Of a DNA stretch of 31,533 nucleotides, positions 15,027 through 23,512 are shown one piece after another. A program made the position numbers and the translations under genes. The notes below the pieces were generated by a model. That model ran no database searches, was not told the DNA's origin, and was given only the letters and a program-made list of their open reading frames with translations. This stretch comes from JAVBSX01 sp031549145 (lineage in GTDB: Bacteria > Planctomycetota > Planctomycetia > Pirellulales > Thermoguttaceae), in contig JAVBQI010000139.1 of assembly GCA_031549145.1 (NCBI GenBank), positions 1 through 31,533 of the forward strand. The letters are read 5' to 3'. Position 1 is the stretch's first letter; every line of letters starts with the position of its first letter.

Positions 15027-18000
15027 TCACTCCGGCTGGGAATTCATCCGAATCACGTTTTTAAACAGCGTTTTGTTGGCTTCGATTTTGTCCTCGTTGC
15101 CGAAAACGCAAATGTTGTTTTGCGCGAGCGCCTTGCGAAGAATCACGGCGAAATCGCGAAGGTCCCCGACCGTCGTCGCGAGCACCGCGTCGCGATCCTT
15201 TTGCACTTCGGTCTGGCTCAGCCCGGTGATGTACATCGCCGCGGCCCGGGCGCCCTTCTCGGCCGGGGTCGTCGGTCGGTCCATACTCCCGCTCGTCGCG
15301 ATGATCGCCTTCGTCAAATCGAGATCGGACATCTCCAGCTTTTCCAAATAATCGGGCAGGCCGTTGAAAATTCCGACCGTTCGGTCCAAATGCGGGTCGC
15401 GATACGACATCATCGCGACGAAACCGCTCCGGTCCGCTGCGAAGCCGCTCCCGTAGGCCCCGCCTTGAACCCGGATGTTGTTCCATAAATAACCGGTCCG
15501 CAACACGTTGGTGAGAACGTTGATCTTGCCGGAATACGTTCCGCCCGCCGCCTTGAAATCGGCCGCTTCGGCGACATATTGCACGCGGGAAGGGATCACG
15601 ACCCCTTCGTTCGCGGGGTTCGGAACGAAAGGAACCGTTTGTTTGACGAACTCGAAGGAAGGAATTTTCTCCGCGAAGTCGTTTAGTTCCTCTTTCAAGC
15701 CGTTGAAATCGGCTTCCGGAACGGTCAGGCTCACGAGCATCGCCTTGCGATTGAACATCAGGGCTGCCGCCTTGCGGAGGTTCTCGGAAAGCTCTTTTGA
15801 TTTCGCCTCGAAATTCTTGTCCAAATCGAGAAGGAACCGGTAATAGGTCAACCCGCCGATCCGTTCCCGATAGGCGTGTATTGGCGAAAAATATGACCCG
15901 GCCCGCAACTGGGCGAAGGAATGTCCCGCCGCGATCAGTTGCTGCTCCATTCCCGAGCGTTGCTCTTGCACGATCTCCTTCAACCGAACGGCGTCCTCGA
16001 ATTTCGAGTGCAACATCATTTCGAGAATCAGCTCCAAGCCCTTGTCGAGTTTCGGAATCATCGTTTTGGTCCCGAACGTGAATTTCGGATAAAACGTTTC
16101 GAGCGATTCTTTGCCGGACATCGGCGAAAACGCGGTCCCGATCCCGCCGGTATCGATGTCGATCGCACTGTTCAAATCGCCGTACGTGTAATGCTCCGTA
16201 TCGACCTGTCCGAGCATATCGGACAGCAAGGCCGCGTAGGGAATCAACTCGGCGGGAACCGAAGCGGCGTCAAAGTAAACGGTCATATACACGATTTTGT
16301 TCGTTTCGACGTCGTGATTCAAAAACTTGACGCCGTTCCAATCGAACTCCTTGCAAGGAAATTCCTCGGCTTTCGGATCGATGTCGCTCCGTTCCAGGGT
16401 CGGAATTTTCGCGACATCGGCCGGGTTGTCGGGGGCCGCCTGCCGTTCGAGCAGTTGCTGTTGGGCCTCCTTGATTTTTTCGATCTGTTCCGGCGTTAAC
16501 GACTTCTTGATCTCCGCGAGCTTTTCCCGAAGTTTCTCGTTCTTTTCCTTGTCGAGACCTTGTTCCGGCTGCATCATCACCATCGCCCGGGAATTGTTGT
16601 CGAGCAAATTCTTTTGAATCAATTTCTCGAAATAACGATTGGGAACCTCGTCCTTGATCGTTTTCAACACCTGTTCGAACCGCAGGTACATCAACGGATC
16701 GGCTCCGTAAGTCCAACTGTCGAGAATTCGCATGTTAATGACGAGCCCTTTCGGGTAGCCGGAAACCTGAAACTCGCGGAGCGAAAATTCGGTCCGGTTG
16801 ATCGCCCCTTCGATCAGCTTCGGGTCGATCCCGTTTTGGACGAGATTTTCGAGCGTCGTTTGCACGATCTTGACGAATTCGTCTTTGCGGTCCGGGTTCG
16901 AATTCTTGAGAATCACGGAAAAACAGGGCTGCAACACCGAATTGTCCCACGAACCTTCGACGTCCATTCCCAAGCCGGCATCGAGCAGCGCCCGCCGGAG
17001 CGGCGCGGCCGGAGCGTCGACGAGAATGTAGGACAAAAGGTTCATTGCGAAGTGCATCTCGGCGTCCGGGGCATTGCCGATCAGGTAGTTCATTGTCAAG
17101 AACGTCTTATCTTCCGGCGAATCCTCCGGGTCGATCGAGTATTTCTCGACCATCTCTTTCGGCGCCGATTGCGGCGGCTGCAACCGAATGTTTGCATCGA
17201 CCGTATCCTTTTTGAATTTGCTCAGGTATTCCTTGTCGAGGAACGCGAGATGTTCTTCGACATCGCCGTCACCGTACAGGAAAATCAGCGAATTCGAAGG
17301 GTGATAGAATTTTTCGTGAAACTCGACGAATTGCTTTTGCGTCAAATCCGGAATCGCGGACGGATCCCCTCCCGATTCCTTGCCGTAGGTCCCGTCCGGG
17401 TAAAGGCATTTGGAAATCGTCCGGTACAACAGGCCTTGCGGCGAGGAGAAAACCCCTTTCATTTCGTTGTAAACGATGCCGTTATAGGTCAGCTCGCCGG
17501 TCTGTTCGTCGAGTTCGTAATGCCAACCTTCCTGCATCAGGATTTCCGGAGTTTGCATCAATTTGGGAAAGAAGACGGCATCGAGATAGACATGCATCAG
17601 GTTGACGAAGTCCTTCTCGTTGCGACTCGCGACCGGATACATGGTCCGATCGCTGGCGGTAAACGCGTTGAGAAACGTTTGCAGCGAGCCTTTCAGCAGA
17701 TCGACGAACGGCTCTTTCGAAGGGAAGTTTTTCGAGCCGCACAAAACCGAATGCTCCATAATATGGGCGATCCCCGTATCGTCGCTCGGCGGGGTCCGGA
17801 ACGCGATCGAAAAGACCTTGTTGTCGTCTTCGCACGAGAGGTAAAGCAGGGGCGCCCCGCTTTGAAGGTGTTCGAACATTTGGGCCTTGGCCTTGACTTC
17901 TTCGACGTCCTGTGTCCAGAGGAGTTTGAATCCGTGCATCATGTTGCCTTGTTGGTCGAGGGGGGAAGAGGGCGGGGTTCGGGGAGTTTTTTTCGAGGGG

Positions 18001-18083
18001 CGATTGGTTTGAGCGTCGACCGGAGAGGAGATCAACGCCGTAAAAAGCAGGGCGAATGTCAATGCGGAAAAAAATCGTCGCAT
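15027..18083 (-). CDS. Secreted M16C zinc metalloprotease (PreP/insulinase family)
   Basis: The 1018-residue protein has a signal peptide (MRRFFSALTFALLFTALISS, likely cleaved after VDA at about residue 24). The inverted zinc motif HIMEH (His107, Glu110, His111) is followed by the distal Glu207 in VYNEMKGVFSS. This spacing and the context HSVLCGSKNFP and SDRTMYPVAS identify the presequence-protease (M16C) branch. Four M16-type domains fit the length. The linker near 530-560 is Lys/Glu-rich and probably coiled. The C-terminal half keeps RVQGGAYGSG, the substrate-contact motif. The protein likely degrades unfolded peptides outside the cytoplasm. It appears intact. The ATG at 18083 has an AAGGAAA stretch upstream, a modest ribosome-binding site. 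Confidence 0.93.
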   Translation of the reverse strand: MRRFFSALTFALLFTALISSPVDAQTNRPSKKTPRTPPSSPLDQQGNMMHGFKLLWTQDVEEVKAKAQMFEHLQSGAPLLYLSCEDDNKVFSIAFRTPPSDDTGIAHIMEHSVLCGSKNFPSKEPFVDLLKGSLQTFLNAFTASDRTMYPVASRNEKDFVNLMHVYLDAVFFPKLMQTPEILMQEGWHYELDEQTGELTYNGIVYNEMKGVFSSPQGLLYRTISKCLYPDGTYGKESGGDPSAIPDLTQKQFVEFHEKFYHPSNSLIFLYGDGDVEEHLAFLDKEYLSKFKKDTVDANIRLQPPQSAPKEMVEKYSIDPEDSPEDKTFLTMNYLIGNAPDAEMHFAMNLLSYILVDAPAAPLRRALLDAGLGMDVEGSWDNSVLQPCFSVILKNSNPDRKDEFVKIVQTTLENLVQNGIDPKLIEGAINRTEFSLREFQVSGYPKGLVINMRILDSWTYGADPLMYLRFEQVLKTIKDEVPNRYFEKLIQKNLLDNNSRAMVMMQPEQGLDKEKNEKLREKLAEIKKSLTPEQIEKIKEAQQQLLERQAAPDNPADVAKIPTLERSDIDPKAEEFPCKEFDWNGVKFLNHDVETNKIVYMTVYFDAASVPAELIPYAALLSDMLGQVDTEHYTYGDLNSAIDIDTGGIGTAFSPMSGKESLETFYPKFTFGTKTMIPKLDKGLELILEMMLHSKFEDAVRLKEIVQEQRSGMEQQLIAAGHSFAQLRAGSYFSPIHAYRERIGGLTYYRFLLDLDKNFEAKSKELSENLRKAAALMFNRKAMLVSLTVPEADFNGLKEELNDFAEKIPSFEFVKQTVPFVPNPANEGVVIPSRVQYVAEAADFKAAGGTYSGKINVLTNVLRTGYLWNNIRVQGGAYGSGFAADRSGFVAMMSYRDPHLDRTVGIFNGLPDYLEKLEMSDLDLTKAIIATSGSMDRPTTPAEKGARAAAMYITGLSQTEVQKDRDAVLATTVGDLRDFAVILRKALAQNNICVFGNEDKIEANKTLFKNVIRMNSQPE

Positions 18084-18264
18084 GGTATCGGAAAAGGAAA
18101 GTCTAAGGAATACGATAACCCGGCAAAAACGGTCGTTGCCATTTTTAGCCGGTACTCCGGGCCTTTGCGGGTCTGTTACTTTTCAGCGAGAGCCTAAGAG
18201 TGAGGAACGAAACAACGATCGAATAACTCATTGTATACCGATCCTCTTCCGGCGACAAGAGACG

Positions 18265-18292
18265 ACGCCGCGTCAACGAGGAAACGCGGCGT
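18265..18292. repeat. Perfect 9-bp hairpin between the M16C and DUF4091 genes
   Basis: ACGCCGCGT (18265-18273) and ACGCGGCGT (18284-18292) pair perfectly around a 10-base loop. No T-run follows on either side. It could mark the 3' end of the DUF4091 transcript, which ends about 100 bp away on this strand. Confidence 0.5.
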
Positions 18293-18334
18293 GCATCACC
18301 GTTTAGCCGAGCGGCGCAGACGCCGGAGCCGACA

Positions 18335-18377
18335 GTGTGCAAGGTCCGCAAGTTGCGTTTCGCTGCCCTTGCGGCTC
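18335..18377. repeat. 43-bp repeat at the 3' end of the DUF4091 gene, inverted partner at 21423
   Basis: GTGTGCAAGGTCCGCAAGTT and the following TGCG..TTCGCT..TGCGGCTC match the reverse complement of 21423-21465 at 38 of 43 positions. This copy begins beside the DUF4091 stop codon; the other lies about 30 bp before its start codon. The two copies point towards each other and bracket the gene. Confidence 0.75.
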
Positions 18378-21300
18378 ATTTCGCCAACGCCCCGGCTTCG
18401 CCGCCGGAGAGCTTTTCGATCATCCCGCCAACGGCCGCCCGGCGCTGGAGCAACGGTCGCGGGTCGATCGTAAACTCGGTCAGCGACCGGCTGATCGAGT
18501 CCGGAACGACGAGCAACTCGGCGGCCCTTTCGCGGTCGGCGGCCGAAAGGGTATTCCCTTTCGTTTGCAAAAGCTCCCGGAGCAGGAAGAGCATTTCGTA
18601 ATCCTCGACCCCGTCGCGGATCATTTCCCAGCGAATGCTCGAAACCGGTTTTTCGAAGTTCGGCTTTCCCTCGTTCAATCCCGGCACGGCGGCGGACAGC
18701 GGCGGGTAAATGAACCGGCCGTCGCCGTTCCCCCAATTCCGCTTTTCCCCTTTCGGCACCGAATACCCGGACGTGTAGCTCATCGGATCCTCATACGGAT
18801 TCTGAAAACCGTCGGGGAACGCCGTCCCGCTGGTCCAATAAACCGATTCCCAGACCAACGTGCCGACGATTTCCCGCTCCCAGGCCTGCCAATGCCAAAC
18901 GCGAAGCTCCGTCGCCGGATGATCGAGAAACAGCGTGCAGTACGGCGCTTTCGGGCCGGTGCAGACATACCACCAAAAGCGTTCCCCTTTGGCTCGCCGC
19001 TGCTTTGCCAATTCGTCTTGAAAATGGTTCGAGATCGTGCACCAGATATTGATCGTCGTTCCGGCCGCGTCGAGCGCTTTCATAAATCGGTCGTCCGACA
19101 TCATCAGCGTCATCATCCGGGGAATTTCCGGCCCGTACTTTTCAAGCTTGGCCGTCCCGGCGGCGACGAAATCGAAATCATGCGGCCCCGGTTCGTCAAA
19201 CCAATAGACGTACGATTTGTCGAGCCAGCCTTTGTCTTTGAGATGCTGTTGCAGCTTCGCGTAATAATCGGCGATCATCGCCTTGTACTGCGGCGTCTCT
19301 TCGCCGTAACCCGCGAGGTTCGGGGGCGTCCGGGAATGAAATGTCCCGCTCCCCAGCCCGTATCCGGGAACGGTAAAATTCGTGAACCGGAATTTGTCGA
19401 GCACCCGGCTCATCTCGGCGTCGTAACGACCGAAATCGATCTCGCAGCGTGATTGTTCGCCGTTCGTTTCGTCCGGCAACCACTTAACTCCGAACCCATC
19501 GAGCGGCGTCGGGTTGTAAATGCTGATTCGGTGATCGGCGAAACATTGGAGGTACATCTCAAGGACGCGTCGCCGGTCGTCCTCGGTCTTGGCGTTGTGG
19601 TACTCGAACGCCCGCCAGGGAGCGAAGCCGAACGCCGTTTCCAAATGGTTTTCCTTCGGCAGGGAGAACCCCCAAACCCGAACGGCGAACGGAACCTCGA
19701 CGTTAAAACTCCCGTCGACCGAATGGAGCGAACAGCTCCCGCGATACACCCCCGGAACCGTTCCGGCCGGAACGTTGACCCGGACCCAGATCGGCTGGTT
19801 TTGGCCCATTGCAACGTCGATCGGCTTCTCAAGCGGCGGCAAGGCGTCCGGCCAAAAATCGACGACCCCCGTTTCGTCGGTTTTGGAATGCACGAAATGG
19901 TAATAAGCGTAAAGCAGCTCGACCCTGTCCGCCGGAATCTTCGCCCCGCCCGGCCCAGTCAATTCCGACACGGTTCCCGAGAGCCCGCGAATCGGCTTAT
20001 GTTCCCCGCGAACGACGAGTTGGAACGCTTCGACATCGTTCCCGGCCGCCGCGATTTCGATCGGTTGAGTTGTTCCGGACGGCGGAGTCGGTCGGTCCCG
20101 CGAGACCTTCCAATCGGCTTCGCACCACCAGACCCGCGCTCCGCCCGAGGCGGCGAGAGGGTAACCGTAATCGCTTCGGTGCAGCGGATGCGTTTGCAGC
20201 GTCAACGTGTAGGTCCGATCACCGAGCTCGAAACGTTGCTCGGTTTCTTCCGGCGACGGCGAAAAACGAAGCGGGAACAGTTGCTCCCGGCTCTCCCCGC
20301 CGTCGACGCGTTCGCGGACCCGCAGTTGTCCGTCGGCCGTCAAACTCAACTCGTCCGGCTCCTTGGGTTCGGCCCCCTCGAACGCCGCGATCAACGTTTC
20401 CCCGGCGACGCCGAGCGTCTTGAGTTCCGGCATCCCGTTCTCAAGCAACGTCCCTTCGAAATCGACCCGATTGATTTGAAAATGACTCCCTTGGAGTCCG
20501 CGAAACCGGACGAAAATTCGTTCGAGCGGGAACGCGATCTGCGGAAGCGGGTACACATTGGCCCCCTGCGCGGTGATCCGCCCGAGCGTCGTCCAACGGG
20601 TTAGCCCGTCCCGGCTGATCTCGACGACCCCTTCGCCGCTCCCTTCGGCAAAATAACAAACGCCGAACCGAAGCGTCGCCGCATCGAACGAAATCGCCTT
20701 GGGCTCGGCCGATCCGTCGATCGCGACCGGCAGATCGAAGCAGTACACGACCTCGCTCCCCTCGTTCAAAACCCAACGGTAGGTGTTGAACGAAGTGTTC
20801 GAACCGAGCAGCGTCCGGTCGATGTTCGTCTCGCGACCGTTCAATCGGCTTTGAAAACGATACGTCCCGCCGCTGATCGACTCACCCTCGCCGAGCAGCA
20901 GCGTCCCGGCTTGCCCGCCGAGCACGACGCGACATTCTTTCCGGGCCGGCACGACGGTTTCGAGCTTGACGTCGCGGAATTGGAAGGTCCCCTTCGATTC
21001 CCATTGACCGACCCGGAGCGGCAATTCCCCAAACGGCTCCGGCAGGCGAAAACTGAACGATTCTTCGGTCCAATCATCGCTCGCGGCATTGTAATCCCGG
21101 CTGAAACCGACCAGCCCGCACGGCAGGCAACCGCCGCGGGTTTCGCCGAGCCCGCGGATCGAAACGCCGAACCGGTAACAGTGCCCGGGGCGCAGCTTCA
21201 ACGGCGGGGAAACCCATTGGCCGTTGCCCGGTCCTTCGCCGGTGATTTCCAAAACGTCGTCGCCGACGGCTTGCCCGGTCCCTTCAAGCGTCCATTCCTT

Positions 21301-21393
21301 GAAAGCCGGAACGTCGATTTCCGTCCCGACGGCGGAATTGCAAAGCCAAGAAAGAAGCAACAAGGTCCCAAGGAATGAAATTGTTTTTCTCAT
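18376..21393 (-). CDS. Secreted DUF4091 (glycoside-hydrolase-like) protein
   Basis: The 1005-residue protein starts at the ATG at 21393 with a signal peptide (MRKTISFLGTLLLLSWLCNS). The upstream extension of the frame is only the translated flanking repeat. Residues about 25-330 look like beta-rich carbohydrate-binding or jelly-roll modules. Residues about 430-600 hold another beta domain (VWWCEADWKV...). The C-terminal 370 residues form the DUF4091 region, with YVYWFDEPGPHDFDF, WCTISNHFQDELAKQ, WHWQAWEREIVGTLVWESVY and the closing SSIRWEMIRDGVEDYEML. DUF4091 proteins resemble TIM-barrel glycosidases; the acid residues in WFDEP and WESVY would be candidate catalytic groups (inference). The gene is bracketed by 43-bp inverted repeats. 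Substrate unknown. Confidence 0.88.
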   Translation of the reverse strand: MRKTISFLGTLLLLSWLCNSAVGTEIDVPAFKEWTLEGTGQAVGDDVLEITGEGPGNGQWVSPPLKLRPGHCYRFGVSIRGLGETRGGCLPCGLVGFSRDYNAASDDWTEESFSFRLPEPFGELPLRVGQWESKGTFQFRDVKLETVVPARKECRVVLGGQAGTLLLGEGESISGGTYRFQSRLNGRETNIDRTLLGSNTSFNTYRWVLNEGSEVVYCFDLPVAIDGSAEPKAISFDAATLRFGVCYFAEGSGEGVVEISRDGLTRWTTLGRITAQGANVYPLPQIAFPLERIFVRFRGLQGSHFQINRVDFEGTLLENGMPELKTLGVAGETLIAAFEGAEPKEPDELSLTADGQLRVRERVDGGESREQLFPLRFSPSPEETEQRFELGDRTYTLTLQTHPLHRSDYGYPLAASGGARVWWCEADWKVSRDRPTPPSGTTQPIEIAAAGNDVEAFQLVVRGEHKPIRGLSGTVSELTGPGGAKIPADRVELLYAYYHFVHSKTDETGVVDFWPDALPPLEKPIDVAMGQNQPIWVRVNVPAGTVPGVYRGSCSLHSVDGSFNVEVPFAVRVWGFSLPKENHLETAFGFAPWRAFEYHNAKTEDDRRRVLEMYLQCFADHRISIYNPTPLDGFGVKWLPDETNGEQSRCEIDFGRYDAEMSRVLDKFRFTNFTVPGYGLGSGTFHSRTPPNLAGYGEETPQYKAMIADYYAKLQQHLKDKGWLDKSYVYWFDEPGPHDFDFVAAGTAKLEKYGPEIPRMMTLMMSDDRFMKALDAAGTTINIWCTISNHFQDELAKQRRAKGERFWWYVCTGPKAPYCTLFLDHPATELRVWHWQAWEREIVGTLVWESVYWTSGTAFPDGFQNPYEDPMSYTSGYSVPKGEKRNWGNGDGRFIYPPLSAAVPGLNEGKPNFEKPVSSIRWEMIRDGVEDYEMLFLLRELLQTKGNTLSAADRERAAELLVVPDSISRSLTEFTIDPRPLLQRRAAVGGMIEKLSGGEAGALAK

Positions 21394-21422
21394 GTTCGAT
21401 CGATAGGGTTGTCCGCAAAAAA

Positions 21423-21465
21423 GAGCCGCATGTGTAGCGAAGCGCAACTTGCGGACCTTGTACAC
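21423..21465. repeat. 43-bp repeat at the 5' side of the DUF4091 gene, inverted partner at 18335
   Basis: Read on the minus strand this gives GTGTACAAGGTCCGCAAGTT and then TGCGCTTCGCT..ATGCGGCTC, differing from the partner at five positions. It lies 30 bp upstream of the DUF4091 ATG and must be in its leader or promoter. Confidence 0.75.
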
Positions 21466-21517
21466 GGCTGATCCTCTTGAAAAGATTTTGTACGAGCGTC
21501 GTCACCCCCCCCGTTAT

Positions 21518-21590
21518 CGTCATTCCCGCGCAGGCGGGAATCTATAGTGAAACCGTTACCCTAGGGATCTCCGCCTTCGCGGGGGTGACG
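21518..21590. repeat. Hairpin core of the miniature element, without recognisable ends
   Basis: CGTCATTCCCGCGCAGGCGG starts the left arm and CGCGGGGGTGACG closes the right arm, as in the elements at 3988, 13379 and 22411. Neither the CTGAGTTCCAGA nor the AGAAACAGTAAA type of terminal repeat is visible on its flanks. It is either a decayed copy or a core that moves by another route. It fills the gap between the DUF4091 and corrinoid-protein genes. Confidence 0.65.
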
Positions 21591-21634
21591 TTGGGGTTGG
21601 GCGGGGGAGGACGTTGGAATTGCGGAAATTGTTC

Positions 21635-22267
21635 CTAAACGGCCAACTGCTTGGCCAACGTTACGGCCGTGCTCGCGTTTTCGCTGTAACCGTCGGCGCC
21701 GATTTCCTTGGCGAAATCGGCCGTCACGGGCGCCCCGCCGATCATCACCTTCGAGGTTCCGGCGAGCCCGGCCGCCTTGAGCGATTCGATCACCTTTTTC
21801 ATTTGCGGCATCGTCGTCGTCAACAATGCCGAAAGCGCGACGATCGTCCCCGTTTTTTCCCGGGCGGCGTCGACGAATTTCTCGGCGGAAACGTCGACAC
21901 CGAGATCGACGACCTCGAAGCCGCCCCCTTCCAGCATCGAGGCGACGAGATTCTTGCCGATATCGTGCAAATCCCCCTGCACGGTCCCGATTACGACCCG
22001 GCCGATTTTTTCAACGCCGGTCTGCTGCAGCAGCGGGTTGAGGATTTTCATCGACTCTTGCATCGCCCGACCGGCAATGAGCAGTTCCGGGACAAAGAAT
22101 TCGTTGCATTCGAATTTTTGGCCGACATCGCTCATCGCCGGAATCAGGTGGTTTTCCATAATCGATTGGGGAGAAGAACCCTGTTCCAGCAGGGATTGGA
22201 CCTCAACGACCGCGGTTTTCATATCCCCGTCGACGATCGCCTCGAAAAGTACTGAATGTTCCGACAT
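21635..22267 (-). CDS. Corrinoid (cobalamin-binding) methyl-carrier protein, MtaC/MtbC-like
   Basis: A 210-residue two-domain protein. Residues 1-85 form the helical cap (B12-binding-2 type, with VPELLIAGRAMQESM). Residues 88-210 form the Rossmann-like B12 domain with the base-off ligand motif GDLHDIGKN (His101), then SALLTTTMPQM and IGGAPVT. Such proteins carry a methyl group on cobalt between a substrate-specific methyltransferase and an acceptor methyltransferase. Neither partner, nor a reductive activator, is adjacent, so the methyl donor cannot be named. The start is the ATG at 22267; the extra 16 codons upstream are not family-like. Start context has only a weak GGGAAA. Confidence 0.92.
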   Translation of the reverse strand: MSEHSVLFEAIVDGDMKTAVVEVQSLLEQGSSPQSIMENHLIPAMSDVGQKFECNEFFVPELLIAGRAMQESMKILNPLLQQTGVEKIGRVVIGTVQGDLHDIGKNLVASMLEGGGFEVVDLGVDVSAEKFVDAAREKTGTIVALSALLTTTMPQMKKVIESLKAAGLAGTSKVMIGGAPVTADFAKEIGADGYSENASTAVTLAKQLAV

Positions 22268-22410
22268 GGTTTGTTTCCCGGAAAAGAGTAACGAAATTAT
22301 GAAATAATAGAACAAATCTTGATTCTACAAAAACGCGACTGATCCGTAAAGATACCTTTCCTTTTCCGACCGGAGGCGATATAAAATAGGTTTGTGTTGT
22401 TGGACTGTCC

Positions 22411-22533
22411 TTAAGAAACAGTAAAGTCATAAGTTTGTCATTCCCACGTAGACGGGAATCCATAGTGAAACCGTTCCCTATGGACCCCCGCCTACGCGGG
22501 GGTGACGGTGAGTTAATTATTTTACTGTTTCTA
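22411..22533. mobile_element. Miniature element with the shared core but different terminal repeats
   Basis: The left end TTAAGAAACAGTAAAGT and the right end TTTTACTGTTTCTAA form an inverted repeat flanked by TA-containing sequence. The centre GTCATTCCCACGTAGACGGG...CGCGGGGGTGACGG is the hairpin core of the other miniature elements. It sits about 50 bp upstream of the ThuA-like gene start. Confidence 0.65.
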
Positions 22534-22584
22534 AGTTTCGGTACAGGGGCTTCAAGGCCGAATACCACTTTCCGGAGAATCGAC

Positions 22585-23391
22585 ATGAGCTTAGCCCGCT
22601 ATTTTTCGTGCTTGATCGCTATCCTGCTTTTCGGGGGCACCGCCTCGGCCCAGCAACCAGCCGCGAAGCCGCTCCAGGTCCTGCTCGTAACCGGCGTCGA
22701 GTACGAAGGGCATCCTTGGCGCGAGACCGCCCCGCGCATCGCGAAGCAGCTCGAAACCTCCCCCGAAATCCAGGTCAGAGTCGAACCGGATTACAACGTC
22801 TTATGCACCGACGAGATTTTCCGGTACGACGTGATGTTCTTCAATTTCAAGAATTACGATCCGCTCACCGACGACGAGAAGGCGTTGGACAACATCGCGA
22901 AATTTCTCGAACAGGGCAAAGGGATCGTTCTGTTTCATTTCGCGATCGGCGTGTTCGAAAATCACCGGGCCAAGGTCGAAAAGCTGTTCGGCCGGTATTA
23001 CGATCCGGCCCTGCCGCCGCACGATCCGTTCGGGGAATTCGAGGTCCGGATCGTCGAAAAAAATCATCCGATCACGAAACATCTGGACGATTTCAAAATT
23101 CTCGACGAGCTGTACACCTGTCTCGGCGGGACGACCGAGCCGATCGAAGTCCTTTGTGTCGCGGATTCGAAAATCACGAAAAAGCCGGAATCGATGGGAC
23201 ATTTGCACAAATACGGCAAAGGCTTCGCCTTTACGACCGTGCTCGGGCATGATAATCGGGCATTGGACAGCGCCGGTTTCGCGACGCTGCTCCGCAACGC
23301 CGTCCTTTGGCTCGGACACCGGGCTGTCCCGGCCGAACCCGCGAAGGTCGTCCCGAAAACCGAACCGCTCGACGCCGCCAAAAAAAACTAG
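22585..23391 (+). CDS. Secreted ThuA-domain protein
   Basis: A 268-residue protein with signal peptide MSLARYFSCLIAILLFGGTASA and a ThuA/trehalose-utilisation fold (class I glutamine-amidotransferase-like). Characteristic pieces are VLLVTGVEYEGHPWRETAP, the strand VMFFNFKNYDPLT, GKGIVLFHFAIGVFE, DELYTCLG and the closing GKGFAFTTVLGHDNRAL with NAVLWLGHR. These proteins are frequent in planctomycetes and are linked to sugar or heme-degradation contexts, but the exact reaction is unknown. No catalytic Cys is seen at the elbow, unlike true amidotransferases. The start at 22585 has a GGAG ribosome-binding site 8 bp upstream. The open frame further upstream is a translation of the miniature element and is not part of the protein. 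Confidence 0.88.
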   Translation: MSLARYFSCLIAILLFGGTASAQQPAAKPLQVLLVTGVEYEGHPWRETAPRIAKQLETSPEIQVRVEPDYNVLCTDEIFRYDVMFFNFKNYDPLTDDEKALDNIAKFLEQGKGIVLFHFAIGVFENHRAKVEKLFGRYYDPALPPHDPFGEFEVRIVEKNHPITKHLDDFKILDELYTCLGGTTEPIEVLCVADSKITKKPESMGHLHKYGKGFAFTTVLGHDNRALDSAGFATLLRNAVLWLGHRAVPAEPAKVVPKTEPLDAAKKN

Positions 23392-23419
23392 AGCGCGGAA
23401 AATGTAACGAAAGCGTAGA

Positions 23420-23512
23420 GAGGAATTAAGAATTAAGAATTAAGAATGGGGACTTCGCGACCGTAGGTTGCGGCTCTCTTTTCACTTCCCACTTACTACT
23501 TCCCACTTCCCC
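23420..23512 (+). repeat. Leader repeat module, copy 2 (before the EpmB-like gene)
   Basis: The order is: tandem GAATTAA words, then GACTTCGCGACCGTAGGTTG (containing GCGACC-GTA-GGTTGC), then CGGCTCTCTTTT, then CACTTCCCACTT and ACTTCCCACTTCCCC, running straight into the ATG at 23513. It has the same architecture and orientation as the module before tag (11036-11147). It supplies no purine-rich ribosome-binding site. Confidence 0.7.

Noticed and set aside
16560..18197. Long open frame (545 codons) on the plus strand
   Set aside because: Antisense to the M16C protease; no domain or ribosome-binding site.
19453..20604. Open frame (383 codons) on the plus strand
   Set aside because: Antisense to the DUF4091 gene; composition is that of a shadow frame.
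22268..22410. Possible cobalamin riboswitch before the corrinoid-protein gene
   Set aside because: No B12-box-like conserved sequence or suitable fold could be recognised in the leader.
21518..22533. Possible CRISPR-like spaced repeats
   Set aside because: The repeats are palindromic miniature elements hundreds of bases apart, without regular spacers or cas genes.
22435..22584. N-terminal extension of the ThuA-like protein
   Set aside because: The added residues (SFPRRRES...DPRLRGGD) are the translation of a miniature-element hairpin and precede a good signal peptide with its own ribosome-binding site.
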